A program made the position numbers and the translations under genes. DNA of 64,000 nt from Tahibacter soli (GTDB lineage: Bacteria > Pseudomonadota > Gammaproteobacteria > Xanthomonadales > Rhodanobacteraceae): positions 1 to 64,000 of the forward strand of contig NZ_JAOVZO020000023.1 in NCBI RefSeq assembly GCF_025717065.2, given 5' to 3'. This document shows, in pieces, positions 1-11,000 of this stretch. Position 1 is the stretch's first letter; each line of letters begins with the position of its first letter. Under the pieces are notes generated by a model. It had not been told where the DNA came from and did not search any database. It saw only the letters and a program-made list of their open reading frames with translations.

Positions 1-482
1 CACGCGTGATCCGTCATGCGATGGTGCTGGTCGGCGGCATCCTCATGATCCTGGGCTTTTCGCTCGCGCTGACGAACTGGCTGATTGACGCGGAAGTGCC
101 GGACAAGCTGTTCGAGTTCCTGCGCACGCACATCCCGCAGGACCAGCCGTTCCTGTTCCTGCTTGCGCTGAACGTGTTCCTGCTGGTGTTCGGCATGCTG
201 CTTGAGGGGTTTCCGGCGATCATCCTGCTGGTGCCGCTCGTGCTGCCGGTGGCGGTGAAGTACGGGATCGACCCGGTACATCTCGGCATCATTTTTTTGG
301 CCAATTTGCAGTTGGGGATTTTTCTGCCGCCGCTGGGGATCAATCTGTACATCGCGAGTGCGCGGTTTCGGCAGCCGGTGATGACGCTGGTGCGCGCGTC
401 GGTGCCGTTCTTCTTGATCATGTTGGCGGCTACGCTCGTGATTACGTATTGGCCCGCGCTTTCGCTGTGGTTGGCGCGCTGA
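1..482 (+). CDS. TRAP transporter large permease, C-terminal part (cut by left edge)
   Basis: The reading frame is open from the left edge (frame starting at base 3), so this is the last ~160 residues of a DctM/SiaM-type large membrane subunit. Several hydrophobic segments and the blocks 'LEGFPAIILLVPLVLPVAV', 'GIDPVHLGII' and 'GIFLPPLGINLYIAS' match the C-terminal half of the family, which carries acidic organic or sugar-acid substrates in Na+-driven symport with a periplasmic binding protein. The binding protein and small permease must lie to the left. It is distinct from the complete TRAP set at 31790-34562 (similar ending 'ALSLWL'). The substrate cannot be told. The next gene is almost 1 kb away. 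Confidence 0.9.
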   Translation, partial: RVIRHAMVLVGGILMILGFSLALTNWLIDAEVPDKLFEFLRTHIPQDQPFLFLLALNVFLLVFGMLLEGFPAIILLVPLVLPVAVKYGIDPVHLGIIFLANLQLGIFLPPLGINLYIASARFRQPVMTLVRASVPFFLIMLAATLVITYWPALSLWLAR

Positions 483-507
483 GCGCGCGCGCTGCTTTTT
501 CCTTTTT

Positions 508-1314
508 GCTCGTCATCCCGGCGCAGGCTGGGATCCAGTTCTTGATTGTCGCTTTGTATTTTTCGCTTGGCTTTAAACAAGGCGTTTCGCTCGCTGCCGC
601 GAGCGAGCAAGGGGAATTTGCTTGTCCAAATTCCCCTTGCATCCCCAAAGGACACCCCGACGGCCGCGGCCTCCGGGCATCCTGCCCTCCGACTCCGCGA
701 GCTTGCTCCGGGGTTCGTTGATGGGCCATCCATGGCCCGTCAACGAACTGCGCACATCCTGTGCGCACCCGCTGCGCGGGCTGATCCTCCGCAATCTCGC
801 CGCGACCGACGGGGCCCCGGGTAGAGCGGGCGGCTTCCTGCCGCCAGAAGCAACGGCAACGGCAACGGCAACGACGCGAAGCGCGGCAACTCCTTGGCTC
901 GTCATTCCAGCGCAAGCTGGAATCCAGCTTTTCGGGCGTCAAGAACAACAGCAAAGGCTGGATCCCAGCTTTAGCTGGGATGACGAGCGTGGGGATCGCC
1001 GCTTTTTGCCGTTGCCGTCGCTGTTGCTTCTGGCGGCAGGAAGCCGCCCGCTTTCCCCGGGGCCCCATCTGCCGCGAGCAAGTGCCCGGTGATCAGGCCC
1101 GACAGGGGACGCACACGGATGTGCGTCGTCCGCCGCGGTCCAGGATGGACCATCGGCGGACCCCGCCGGGCGCTTGCGGTCCCCGGAGGGCAGGATGCCC
1201 GGAGGGGCGCGGCAGTTGGGGTGGCCTTCTTTGGTTACTTTCTTCGGCCAGTCGAAGAAAGTGACTCGGCCGCCGGCAGGCGGGCGAAACGCTTTGTTCA
1301 ACGCCAAGCGAAAA
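508..1314. repeat. Large two-armed inverted repeat made of covarying hairpins (no gene)
   Basis: The 960 bases between the TRAP gene and prfB hold no credible gene. They form an imperfect inverted duplication centred near 942. Left blocks recur in the same order, reverse-complemented, in the right arm: 560-590 with 1284-1314; 'CTCCGGGCATCCTGCCCTCC' near 670-690 with ~1182-1201; 826-880 with 1009-1064; 898-931 with 953-987. Hairpins keep their place although sequence changes: 611-636 (10-bp stem, 6-nt loop) opposite 1234-1265 (13-bp stem, 6-nt loop, unrelated bases); 713-748 opposite 1128-1161; 750-766 opposite 1108-1127. The inner part carries the 'CTCGTCATTCC...GGAATCCAG' element, source of 'VIPAKAGIQ' pseudo-peptides in many genomes. 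Short ORFs across it are shadows of the repeat. Confidence 0.8.
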
Positions 1315-1443
1315 CGACGAAGCGACCGTCAACGACAACGGCCGTATTGAAAGCCGGAACGACGAGCAAAAAGTGCCCCCGTGACGAACAACAACCCCAC
1401 GAGTTATCCTGCCCCCCTTTTGCAACGCAACAAACCCCAAGTC

Positions 1444-2569
1444 ATGATTGAAACGAATCCGATCTCCGCGCGCATCGACGACCTCAAGGGTCGCGTGCTG
1501 TCGCTTAGGGGGTATCTTTGACTACGACCTCAAGGCCGAACGGCTCGAGGAAGTAACCCGCGAGCTCGAAAGCCCGACGATCTGGGACAACCCCCAGCGC
1601 GCCCAGGACCTCGGCCGCGAACGCGCCCAGCTCGACAAGATCGTCGGCGGCATCCGCCGTTTGACCGAAACCCTCGACGGCGCCGCCGAACTCCTCGAGA
1701 TGGCGATCGCCGAAAGCGACGACGACACCGCGCTGGCGGTCGACGCGGACGTCGGCAAGCTCGCCGCCGACGTCGAGAAGCTCGAATTCCAGCGCATGTT
1801 CTCCGGCAAGATGGACTCGGCCAACGCGTTCGTCGACGTGCAGGCCGGCGCCGGCGGCACCGAGGCGCAGGACTGGGCCGAAATCCTGCTGCGCATGTAT
1901 CTGCGCTGGTGCGAAAACAAGGGTTGGAAAACCGAACTTCTGGAAGTTTCCGCCGGCGACGTCGCGGGCATCAAGAGCGCGACGTTCCGCGTCGAGGGCG
2001 ACTACGCCTACGGCTGGCTCAAGACCGAGATCGGCGTGCACCGCCTCGTGCGCAAGTCGCCGTTCGATTCGGACAACCGCCGCCATACGTCGTTTTCGTC
2101 GATCTTCGTGGCGCCGGAAGTCGACGACGACATCGACATCGAGATCAATCCGGCCGACCTCAAGACCGACGTCTACCGCTCGTCCGGCGCCGGCGGCCAG
2201 CACGTCAACAAGACCGAGTCGGCGGTGCGCATCACGCACGTGCCGAGCGGCGTGGTCGTCGCGTGCCAGACCGAACGCTCGCAGCACGCGAACCGCGATC
2301 GCGCGATGAAGATGCTCAAGGCGAAGCTGTACGAAATCGAGATCATGAAACGCAACGCCGAGAAGGACGCGCTCGAAGCGACGAAGTCCGACATCGGCTG
2401 GGGCAGCCAGATCCGCTCGTACGTGCTCGACCAGTCGCGCATCAAGGACCTGCGTACCGGCGTCGAACGCACCGATACGCAGAAGGTGCTCGACGGCGAT
2501 CTCGACGAATACGTCGAGGCGAGCCTGAAACTCGGCCTCGAAGCCGGCGCGAAACGCGTCGACGCGTAG
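1444..2569 (+). CDS. prfB: Peptide chain release factor 2, with programmed +1 frameshift
   Basis: RF2 recognises UGA and UAA stop codons and releases the finished peptide. Translation starts at ATG 1444 and gives 25 residues ([15 protein letters not shown]...), reaches an in-frame TGA at 1519, and continues in the +1 frame from GAC 1520 ([12 protein letters not shown]...), giving 374 residues against 365 in E. coli. The coding parts are 1444-1518 and 1520-2569. The tripeptide SPF (about residues 205-207) reads the stop codon and GGQ (about 250-252, in '[16 protein letters not shown]') catalyses hydrolysis. lysS follows, as in many gammaproteobacteria, separated by a hairpin repeat pair. Confidence 0.97.
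1507..1521 (+). promoter_or_regulatory. prfB autoregulatory frameshift site
   Basis: AGGGGG (Shine-Dalgarno-like, 1507-1512), then TAT CTT TGA C with the in-frame TGA at 1519-1521. This is the same arrangement as in E. coli prfB: slow reading of UGA when RF2 is scarce lets the ribosome slip +1 from CUU to UUU and make full-length RF2. The frameshift is therefore functional and not a sequencing error. Confidence 0.95.
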
Positions 2570-2579
2570 CGCCTCAACT

Positions 2580-2752
2580 CCCTCTCCCCCAAGCTCGCTT
2601 GGGGGAGAGGGCGGGGGTGAGGGGGCGGCGCTTCCGTTTGCGTTGCGACGGGTTGTCGCGATTTTTCATAGGGCGACGACCGCACGCCGTGGAACACTGA
2701 CGCGTATCCCCCTCACCCAACCCTCTCCCCCAAGCGCGCTTGGGGGAGAGGG
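2580..2752. repeat. REP-like doublet, two inverted hairpin copies
   Basis: Two perfect 15-bp stems with 2-nt loops, 2580-2611 and 2721-2752, share the stem CCCTCTCCCCCAAGC. The first is followed by GGGGTGAGGGGG (2614-2625) and the second is preceded by its complement, so the copies are in inverted orientation around a ~95-base spacer. The first hairpin starts 10 bases after the prfB stop and may also end transcription or protect the 3' end. A second doublet of the same family lies at 29289-29416. Confidence 0.85.
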
Positions 2753-2781
2753 CTCAAGAATCGACTCACGAAACGACCGAC

Positions 2782-4299
<1,518 letters not shown>

Positions 4300-4306
4300 C
4301 CGGTCG

Positions 4307-5461
4307 ATGCACGCGCCGCGCGCCTGGCCCGGAGCGGCCACGCTCGGCGCCGCCGGTTTTCTCGCGCTGCAGGGCGCCGACGCGATGCTGCCGCTCGCGT
4401 GGCTCGCGCTCGTGCTCGGCGGCGCGCTCGCGCTGTGGCGCGACGAGATCGATTTCGTACGCCCGCCCGATCGACTGGAATGGAGCCTCGCCGCGTTCGT
4501 GGCCGTCGCGGCGTTCGCGTCCGCCTGCGGTCTCGACCCGCGGCGCTCGCTGTCGCTGAGCCAGCCGGTGCTCGCCGCCGCGATCGTGTGGACGCTCGTT
4601 GCGCGCGGTCGCCCGGAGCCGCGCCGCGCCGCGTGGATCGCCGCCGGGCTTCTCGCCGCCGCGCTGACGCAGATCGTGCTCGTGCTGATCGCCGCCGCCG
4701 CGCTGCCCGATGCGGCGCCCGGCGAGCGCGTCGCGCGCGCCGGCGCGCTCTGGCTCGTCGTGCCGAACGATCTGGCGTGGATCGCCTGCCTCGTGCCGTT
4801 CGCGCTGCTGCTGCCCCGGCCGCGCCGTGCGGTCGTCGCGGCCGGCGCCGGCGCGCTGGCGCTCGCGTGGGTCGTGCCGTCCGTTACGCTGGCCGGCACC
4901 GCGCTGGTGACGACGCTCGCGGCGCTGTGGTTCGGTGCGGGCCGGCGTCTGCCGTGCGGCGCCGCCGTCGCCGCCGGCTATGCCGCGCTAGCCGTCACGA
5001 TTGCCGCAGCCGCGTTCGTGCGGCCGTCGATGCAGGCACGGCTGCAACTGTGGCAGGCGGCGCTCGTCGTGCTGCGCGAGCATCCGCTCGGTGTCGGCCT
5101 GCACAACTACGTGCTCGCGTATCGCGGCGCGTCGCCGGATGCCTCGATGCTCGTCGATCCGCGCCGCACGCCGTGGCCGCACAACCTGCCGCTGGAAATC
5201 GGCGCGGAACTCGGCTGGCTCGGCCTCGCGGCGCTCGCGCTCGTCGTGACCCTGCTTCGGGCCGTTTTGCGATCTATGCGGAGGAATGCGCCGGACGGTC
5301 GTTTCGACCGGGTAGAATCCGCGCTCGTCGCGAGCCTCGCCGGCTTCGCGGCGCTCGCGATCAGCGAAACCAGCCTGTTGCGCATGTGGACGTGGCTCTT
5401 CGGCGCCGCGCTCCTCGGGCTGATCGCGTACTGCTCAAGGGAAAAGAGAAAACATGGATAA
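4307..5461 (+). CDS. O-antigen ligase-like (Wzy_C family) membrane protein
   Basis: A 384-residue, very hydrophobic protein with roughly ten membrane segments. The region 'LREHPLGVGLHNYVLAY' followed by 'PWPHNLPLEIGAELGWLG' resembles the Wzy_C signature of O-antigen ligases and polymerases, in which a G-x-G-x-x-N-x-Y block and a conserved H-N pair sit in the periplasmic loop before the last helices. The family joins or polymerises surface glycans on undecaprenyl carriers in the inner membrane. It starts 7 bases after lysS and overlaps the next gene by 8 bases, so it is probably co-transcribed with both. No other glycan genes are nearby, so the substrate is unknown. Confidence 0.7.
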   Translation: MHAPRAWPGAATLGAAGFLALQGADAMLPLAWLALVLGGALALWRDEIDFVRPPDRLEWSLAAFVAVAAFASACGLDPRRSLSLSQPVLAAAIVWTLVARGRPEPRRAAWIAAGLLAAALTQIVLVLIAAAALPDAAPGERVARAGALWLVVPNDLAWIACLVPFALLLPRPRRAVVAAGAGALALAWVVPSVTLAGTALVTTLAALWFGAGRRLPCGAAVAAGYAALAVTIAAAAFVRPSMQARLQLWQAALVVLREHPLGVGLHNYVLAYRGASPDASMLVDPRRTPWPHNLPLEIGAELGWLGLAALALVVTLLRAVLRSMRRNAPDGRFDRVESALVASLAGFAALAISETSLLRMWTWLFGAALLGLIAYCSREKRKHG

Positions 5462-6383
5462 TTTTCAGGGTGCGCCGCGCCGCCCGGCGTGGGTCCGCGG
5501 CGCGTTCGCCGCCTCGCTCGTCGCGGCAGGCTTGCTGGCGCTGTCGCCGGACTGGGCGTCGGCGCTCAAGGCGCAGGGCTATTACGGCAGCGTCGATCTC
5601 GGTGTGACGCTGACGCCGTCGCAGACGCCGCGCGCCGGCGAAGCGGTCGATTTTCTCGTCACGGTGCGCAACGACGGACCGGACGCCGCGAACCGCGTGC
5701 GCACGATCGCCGGCGCGCAGAACCTGCACGTGCTCGAAACGAACGGCTGCGCGGCCGATCCGCTCGGCTATCCGCAATGCGCGCTGCCGTCGCCGCTGGC
5801 GGCCGGTGCGAGCGGCGATTATCTGTTGCGCATGAAGGTGCCTCCGGGGGCGCGCGGCAATATGGTGCTGTCGGTCAGCGCGACGTCGGACGACGATGAG
5901 ATCGCGCCGGGTGACGAAGTGGCGTTGTTCAAGGCGCCGATCGCTACATCAGTCGATCTGCGGACTTCCACGCGGTGCAGTTCGGCCGCATTCCCGAGCC
6001 CGACCTCGCGCATCTTCTGCGATTTCGAGATCGACAACGCGGGTCCGGCGACGGCACTGTCGCCGATAGTCAGTTTCTTCGTCTCGTATCCGGGCAATGC
6101 GTACTGGTCGTGCGTTGCGCCGCGGCCGGGCCAGTGTCCGGCAGGTACGCAATTCTCGACGAGCTATGCGTTCACGCCGACGTCGATCGAAACTGGCGAC
6201 GTGTTGCGCGTGCGCGCTGAAATTCTGCCGCCTCCGGTCGGTTACCCGGTAGTGAATCTGTCCGGGAACACCTATTCGATCGAACAGGAAGCGAACTACA
6301 TCGACAACACGGTCAATGCATGGTTCGACACGACCTTGTTCCGCGACGACTTCGAGCCCATCTCGCCATCTTCGAACCCGTAG
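5454..6383 (+). CDS. Secreted DUF11-like protein, function unknown
   Basis: Starts inside the end of the preceding gene (8-base overlap). 309 residues with an N-terminal export signal (hydrophobic stretch about 17-38). A DUF11/CARDB-like beta-sandwich follows ('[23 protein letters not shown]', typical of cell-surface adhesion-like repeats). A second, diverged unit is around 165-260 ('[20 protein letters not shown]') and four cysteines probably form disulfides. The C-terminal 'LFRDDFE' resembles the short 'IFxDGFE' tail seen on many extracellular proteins of Rhodanobacteraceae and Lysobacter. The role is unknown. Confidence 0.7.
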   Translation: MDNFQGAPRRPAWVRGAFAASLVAAGLLALSPDWASALKAQGYYGSVDLGVTLTPSQTPRAGEAVDFLVTVRNDGPDAANRVRTIAGAQNLHVLETNGCAADPLGYPQCALPSPLAAGASGDYLLRMKVPPGARGNMVLSVSATSDDDEIAPGDEVALFKAPIATSVDLRTSTRCSSAAFPSPTSRIFCDFEIDNAGPATALSPIVSFFVSYPGNAYWSCVAPRPGQCPAGTQFSTSYAFTPTSIETGDVLRVRAEILPPPVGYPVVNLSGNTYSIEQEANYIDNTVNAWFDTTLFRDDFEPISPSSNP

Positions 6384-6394
6384 AGGTCTGCACC

Positions 6395-6697
6395 ATGTGG
6401 TACGCCATCGTCGGCACCGACGTCCCGAATTCGCTCGAAGCCCGCAAAGCCGCGCGCCCGGCGCACCTGGCGCGCCTCGACGCGCTGCAGAACGAAGGCC
6501 GTCTGCGGCTGGCCGGCCCGTTTCCGGCGGTCGACGCGGCCGATCCGGGCCCGGCCGGCTTCACCGGCAGCCTGATCGTCGCCGAGTTCGACGATCTCGC
6601 CGCCGCGCAGGCCTGGGCCGACGCCGATCCGTACGTCGCGGCCGGCGTCTACGCGCAGGTGTCGGTCAAGCCGTTCCGTCAGGTGTATCCGTCATGA
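6395..6697 (+). CDS. YciI family protein
   Basis: A 100-residue protein of the YciI-like dimeric ferredoxin-fold family: N-terminal '[28 protein letters not shown]', then '[10 protein letters not shown]' and '[12 protein letters not shown]' with the family's conserved R-x-x-H and D-P-[FY] elements. Family members are small cytoplasmic proteins with a His/Asp pocket; the reaction is mostly unknown. ATG 6395 lies 11 bases past the preceding stop. It overlaps the bolA gene by 4 bases (ATGA), so the two are translated together, a pairing common in proteobacteria. Confidence 0.9.
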   Translation: MWYAIVGTDVPNSLEARKAARPAHLARLDALQNEGRLRLAGPFPAVDAADPGPAGFTGSLIVAEFDDLAAAQAWADADPYVAAGVYAQVSVKPFRQVYPS

Positions 6698-6966
6698 GCG
6701 AGCGGCTCGAGCGCATCCGTGCGCGCATCGCAGACGCGCTGACGCCGCAGGCGCTCGACGTGATCGACGAAAGCCACAAGCACGTCGGTCACGAGGGCGC
6801 GCGCGACGGCCGCGGGCATTTTCGCGTGCGCGTCGTCGCCGAGGCGTTTCGCGGCAAGGCGCCGCTCGCGCGCCATCGCATGGTGTACGAGGCGGTCGGC
6901 GACCTCATGCAGACCGACATCCATGCGCTCGCGATCGAAGCGCGGGCGCCGGAGGATGCGGTATAA
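6694..6966 (+). CDS. BolA family protein
   Basis: 90 residues with the BolA core: '[29 protein letters not shown]' and the '[20 protein letters not shown]' helix that follows the signature, then '[12 protein letters not shown]'. The conserved C-terminal histidine (H of 'IHAL') and the H in 'ESHKHVGH' are the residues that, with monothiol glutaredoxin, hold a [2Fe-2S] cluster. BolA proteins act in iron-sulfur trafficking and some bind DNA. The start is the ATGA overlap with yciI. The 58 bases after its stop lead into the PpiC-like lipoprotein. Confidence 0.92.
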   Translation: MSERLERIRARIADALTPQALDVIDESHKHVGHEGARDGRGHFRVRVVAEAFRGKAPLARHRMVYEAVGDLMQTDIHALAIEARAPEDAV

Positions 6967-7024
6967 CGTCGCGCTGCGGCCACAGGGGAGGCCGACCGAT
7001 CGTACGCACTGCCCGAGGATTCCC

Positions 7025-7900
7025 ATGCGCCACCTGCTCGTCTGCTCCACCGCCGTCCTGCTCGCCGCCTGTTCGTCCGAGAAGGCGCCGCTCGTCACCG
7101 CCGTCCAGTACACCGCCGGCAATCCGGCCATCCGCGTCAACGACCAGCCGATTTCCGAGGCGCTGCTGGCGAACGTCGCCAAGGGCCGCAACCTCGATCT
7201 GACCAAGCCCGAGCAGCGGCAGCGCGCGATCAAGGAGCTGTCCGACTACGTGATCCTGGCGCGCGCGGCCGAAAAGAGCGGCCTCGCGGTCGATCCCGAG
7301 GCGCTCGCGACGATCGAGGCGGCGCGCCTGCAGGGCCTCGCCAACGCGACGCTCACGCACTACGCCAAGACGCATCCGATCGCCGACGAGATGGTCAAGG
7401 CCGAGTACGACCAGCAGATCCAGAAGGCCGGCACGCAGAGCTACGACTTCACGCAGCTGATTCTCGACAACGAAGCCGACGCGATGACGGCGTCCGCGGA
7501 AATTCTCGGCGGCAAGGCCTTCCAGGCCGTCTACGACGAATGGGCGCCCAAGACGCGCCAGAGCAAGGCCTACAAGGGCGTGCGCCTCGCGCAGCTGCCC
7601 GCGCCGGAAATCGCCGACACGCTCAAGTCGCTCAAGCCCGGCGAGGCGACCAAGGTGCCGCTCAAGACGAGTTTCGGCTGGCATCTGATTCTGCTGCAGG
7701 CCGTCAACGACGTCGCGCCGCCGCCGTTCGAGCAGGTCAAGAACGAGCTGCGCCGCGTGATGATCAAGCGCCAGGGCGACGTGTGGATGGAGAAGATGCG
7801 CGGCGAATCGCTGATTCTCGACCTGCAGACGCCGCAACCGGCCGCGGCGCCCGCGGCCCCGGCCGCGCCGGCGCCGGCCGAGCCGGCGAAGCAGGGCTGA
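7025..7900 (+). CDS. Parvulin-type (PpiC) peptidyl-prolyl isomerase, lipoprotein
   Basis: 291 residues. The N-terminus 'MRHLLVCSTAVLLAACSS' is a lipoprotein signal with lipobox LAAC (Cys 16), so the protein is expected to be anchored to a membrane facing the periplasm. It continues with a SurA-like helical region (40-125), then one parvulin domain (about 130-235: 'DFTQLILDNEADA...SLKPGEATKVPLKTSFGWHLILLQ'). The tail is Ala/Pro-rich (about 270-291). This architecture suits an outer-membrane-protein folding helper of the SurA/PpiD kind. ATG 7025 is chosen because it gives the complete signal peptide. The frame extends upstream to 6923 only as overlap with bolA. Confidence 0.85.
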   Translation: MRHLLVCSTAVLLAACSSEKAPLVTAVQYTAGNPAIRVNDQPISEALLANVAKGRNLDLTKPEQRQRAIKELSDYVILARAAEKSGLAVDPEALATIEAARLQGLANATLTHYAKTHPIADEMVKAEYDQQIQKAGTQSYDFTQLILDNEADAMTASAEILGGKAFQAVYDEWAPKTRQSKAYKGVRLAQLPAPEIADTLKSLKPGEATKVPLKTSFGWHLILLQAVNDVAPPPFEQVKNELRRVMIKRQGDVWMEKMRGESLILDLQTPQPAAAPAAPAAPAPAEPAKQG

Positions 7901-7910
7901 TATACTGCCG

Positions 7911-7940
7911 CCCTGCGCGAGCCGGCCGGCCCGCGCAGGG
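7911..7940 (+). terminator. GC-rich hairpin between ppiC-like gene and smc
   Basis: CCCTGCGCG (7911-7919) pairs with CGCGCAGGG (7932-7940) and the inside (GCCGGCCGGC) can fold further. There is no T-run, so it is a terminator candidate on structure only. A -10-like TATACT sits just upstream at about 7902-7907, which could instead start the smc transcript. Confidence 0.45.
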
Positions 7941-8058
7941 AGGAGCCCGGGTAGACTGAACGCCCGTCAGGCCGGGCATTCAACCACACCAGGCGGACCC
8001 CGACGTTCGCGCTCGACGCCCCTGCGCCGCGCGACCGGCGGTGCGTCCAGGGATACCG

Positions 8059-11000
8059 ATGCGCCTGACCACGATCAAACTGGCCGGATTCAAGTCGTTC
8101 GTCGACCCGACCACGCTGCAGCTTCCGACCAACATGACCGGCATCGTCGGTCCGAACGGCTGCGGCAAGTCCAACATCATCGACGCGATCCGCTGGGTCA
8201 TGGGCGAAAGCGCCGCGAGCCGCCTGCGCGGCGATTCGCTGACCGACGTGATCTTTTCCGGATCGAGTTCGCGCAAGCCCGTGAGCCAGGCGTCGGTCGA
8301 GCTGATCTTCGACAACTCCGACGGCACGATCGTCGGCGAATACGCGAAATTCAACGAAATCTCGGTCAAGCGCGTCGTTACGCGCGACGGCAACTCGCAA
8401 TACCTGCTCAACGGCGGACGCTGCCGCCGGCGCGACATCACCGATCTGTTCCTCGGCACGGGCCTGGGCGCGCGCAGCTACTCGATCATCGAGCAGGGCA
8501 TGATCTCGCAGGTCGTCGAATCCGACCCCGAGGCGCTGCGCCACCATCTGGAAGAAGCCGCCGGCATCTCCAAGTACAAGGAGCGGCGCAAGGAAACCGA
8601 AAGCCGCATCAAGTCGACGCGCGAAAACCTCGACCGCGTGCGCGACGTGCGCGACGAAGTCGACAAGCAGCTCGAACACCTGAACCGCCAGGCCAAGGCC
8701 GCCGCGCGCTGGCAGGAGCTCAAAGCCGAGCAGAAGCAAAAAGAAGCCGAACTGCGCGCGCTGAACTACCGCGCGATCGCGAGCGAGGTGGAAGGCCACA
8801 GCGGCGCGCTGCGCCAGGCCGAAGTCGAAATCGAGCGCTTCCTCGCCGACCAGCGCCAGATCGAAGCGCAGCTCGAAGCGAGCCGCGAACGCCACCACGC
8901 CGCGAGCGAACACCTGGGCGCGGTACAAGGCGAAGTGTACAAAGTGGGCGCCGACATCGCGCGCGTCGAACAGCAGATCTCGCACAACCGCGAACTGCGC
9001 GAACGCCTCGACAAGAGCCGCGAGGAAACCGAGCGCGCGTACCGCGAACTCGCCGAACACATCGCCGCCGACAACGAACAGATCGAAACGCTGCGCGGCG
9101 CGCTCGCCGACGGCGAGCCCAAGCTCGAAGCGCTGCGCGACGTCGACGAGACCACCGGCGAGGCGCTGCGCCTCGCCGAAGCGCAGCTCGCCGAATGGCA
9201 GACCGCGTGGGACGCCTATTCGAAGTCGAGTTCCGAATCGATGCAGGCGGCCGAAGTCGAGCGCACGCGCCTGGACTATCTCGACCGCCAGTGCCTGGAC
9301 GTGTCGCGCCGCCTCGAAGCGCTCGAAGCGGAAAAGAAGGCCGCCGACCTCGTCGCGCTCACGGCCGCGGCCGACACGCTCGGCGACGAGCAGGACACGC
9401 AGCGCGAGCGCGTCGAAACGCTGACGGGCCTGCTCGACGAGCGCAAGACCGGCTACGAGCGCGTGCTCGAAACCGAGCGCCAGACGCAGGCGCGCCTGAA
9501 CGACACGCGCCAGCAGCTGCAGTCGCTGCGCGGCCGCCTGTCGTCGCTCGAAGCGTTGCAGCACGCCGCGCTCGGCCAGGAGAAAGGCGCCGCCAGCGCG
9601 TGGCTCGACGCCGCCGGCCTCGGCTCGGCCAGGCGCCTCGGCGAATCGCTCGACGTCGACGCGGGTTTCGAGACGGCGACCGAAACCGTGCTGTCGGGCC
9701 TGCTCGAAGGCGTGCTCGTCGACGCGCCGGCCGCCTACGCGAACGAGCTGGCAGACCTCCGCGAAGCCGACATGGTGCTGATCGCGCAGGCCTACGGCGG
9801 CGACGCCGTGCCCGGCACGCTCGCGGCGCACGCGCGCGGCCCGGCCGCGGTCGTCGGCCTGCTCGCGCAGATCCGCATCGCCGAATCGCTCGACGACGCG
9901 CGGCGCATCGCGCAGACGCTCGCGCCGCACGAATCGGTCGTCACGCGCGGCGGCGAGTGGTTTGGCGCCGGCTACGTACGCGTGCTGCGCCGCGGCGGCG
10001 CGCAGGCCGGCGTGCTCGCGCGGGAACGCGAAATCCATGCGGTGCAGGCGCAGGTCGAATCGCTCGACGAGCGCGCGCACGAACTCGCCGCGCAGCTCGA
10101 CGAGCTGAAATCGACGAAGGTGGAAAGCGAGCGCGAGCGCGACGACGCGCAGCGCGAGCTGTACATGGCGCATCGCCGCCTCGCGGAAATCGCGGGACAG
10201 ATGCAGAGCCACCGCGGCAAGGTCGAAACCGCGACCGCGCGGCTGGAAAAGGTCGAGGGCGAAATCGGCCAGCTCGCGGCCAAGCTCGACGAAGACGAGG
10301 CGCAGGCGAAAGAAGCGCGCGGACGTCTCGATGCCGCGATCGGCAGCCTCGGCGATCTCGAACAGCGCCGCCAGGAGCTCGACGGCCAGCGCCGAAAGAC
10401 GCTCGAGGCGCGCGAGGAAGCGCGCATGAACGCGCGCGAGGCGCGCGACACCGCGCACCAGCTGGCGTTGTCGCTCGAATCCAAGCGCTCGTCGATCGCC
10501 TCGCTCGAACAGGCGCTCGGCCGCATGCATGCGCAGCTCGCGCAGCTCGATTCGCGCCGCGCCGAGATCGCGAGCCAGCTCGTCGCCGACGAAGATCCGC
10601 TGACCGAACTCGACGGCGAACGCCAGACTTACCTCAACCAGCGCCTGCTCGTCGACAAGCAGCTCGTCGAAGCGCGCCGCGCGCTCGAAGACTGCGACGC
10701 GGAATTCCGCCGGCTCGAGCAGGAACGCCACCGCGTCGAGCACGTGCTCAACCAGCGCCGCGAAGCGTTGTCGGAGCAGCGCCTGTCCGAGCACAGCCTC
10801 AAGCTGCGCGCGCAGAACCTCGCCGAGGCGATCGTCGAGGCCGGCCTCGAACTCGACGCCGTGCTCGCGACGCTGCCCGAGCGCGCGGACGCGGCCGAGT
10901 GGCAGCAGCACCTGACCGAACTCGAAGGCAAGATCCGCCGCCTCGAACCGGTCAATCTCGCGGCGATCCAGGAATACGAAGAGCAGTCGCAGCGCAAGAC

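Noticed and set aside
442-1451. Several 60-208-codon ORFs on both strands before prfB
   Set aside because: All lie within the inverted repeat and contain 'VIPAKAGIQ'-type repeat peptides; no start signals or coding character.
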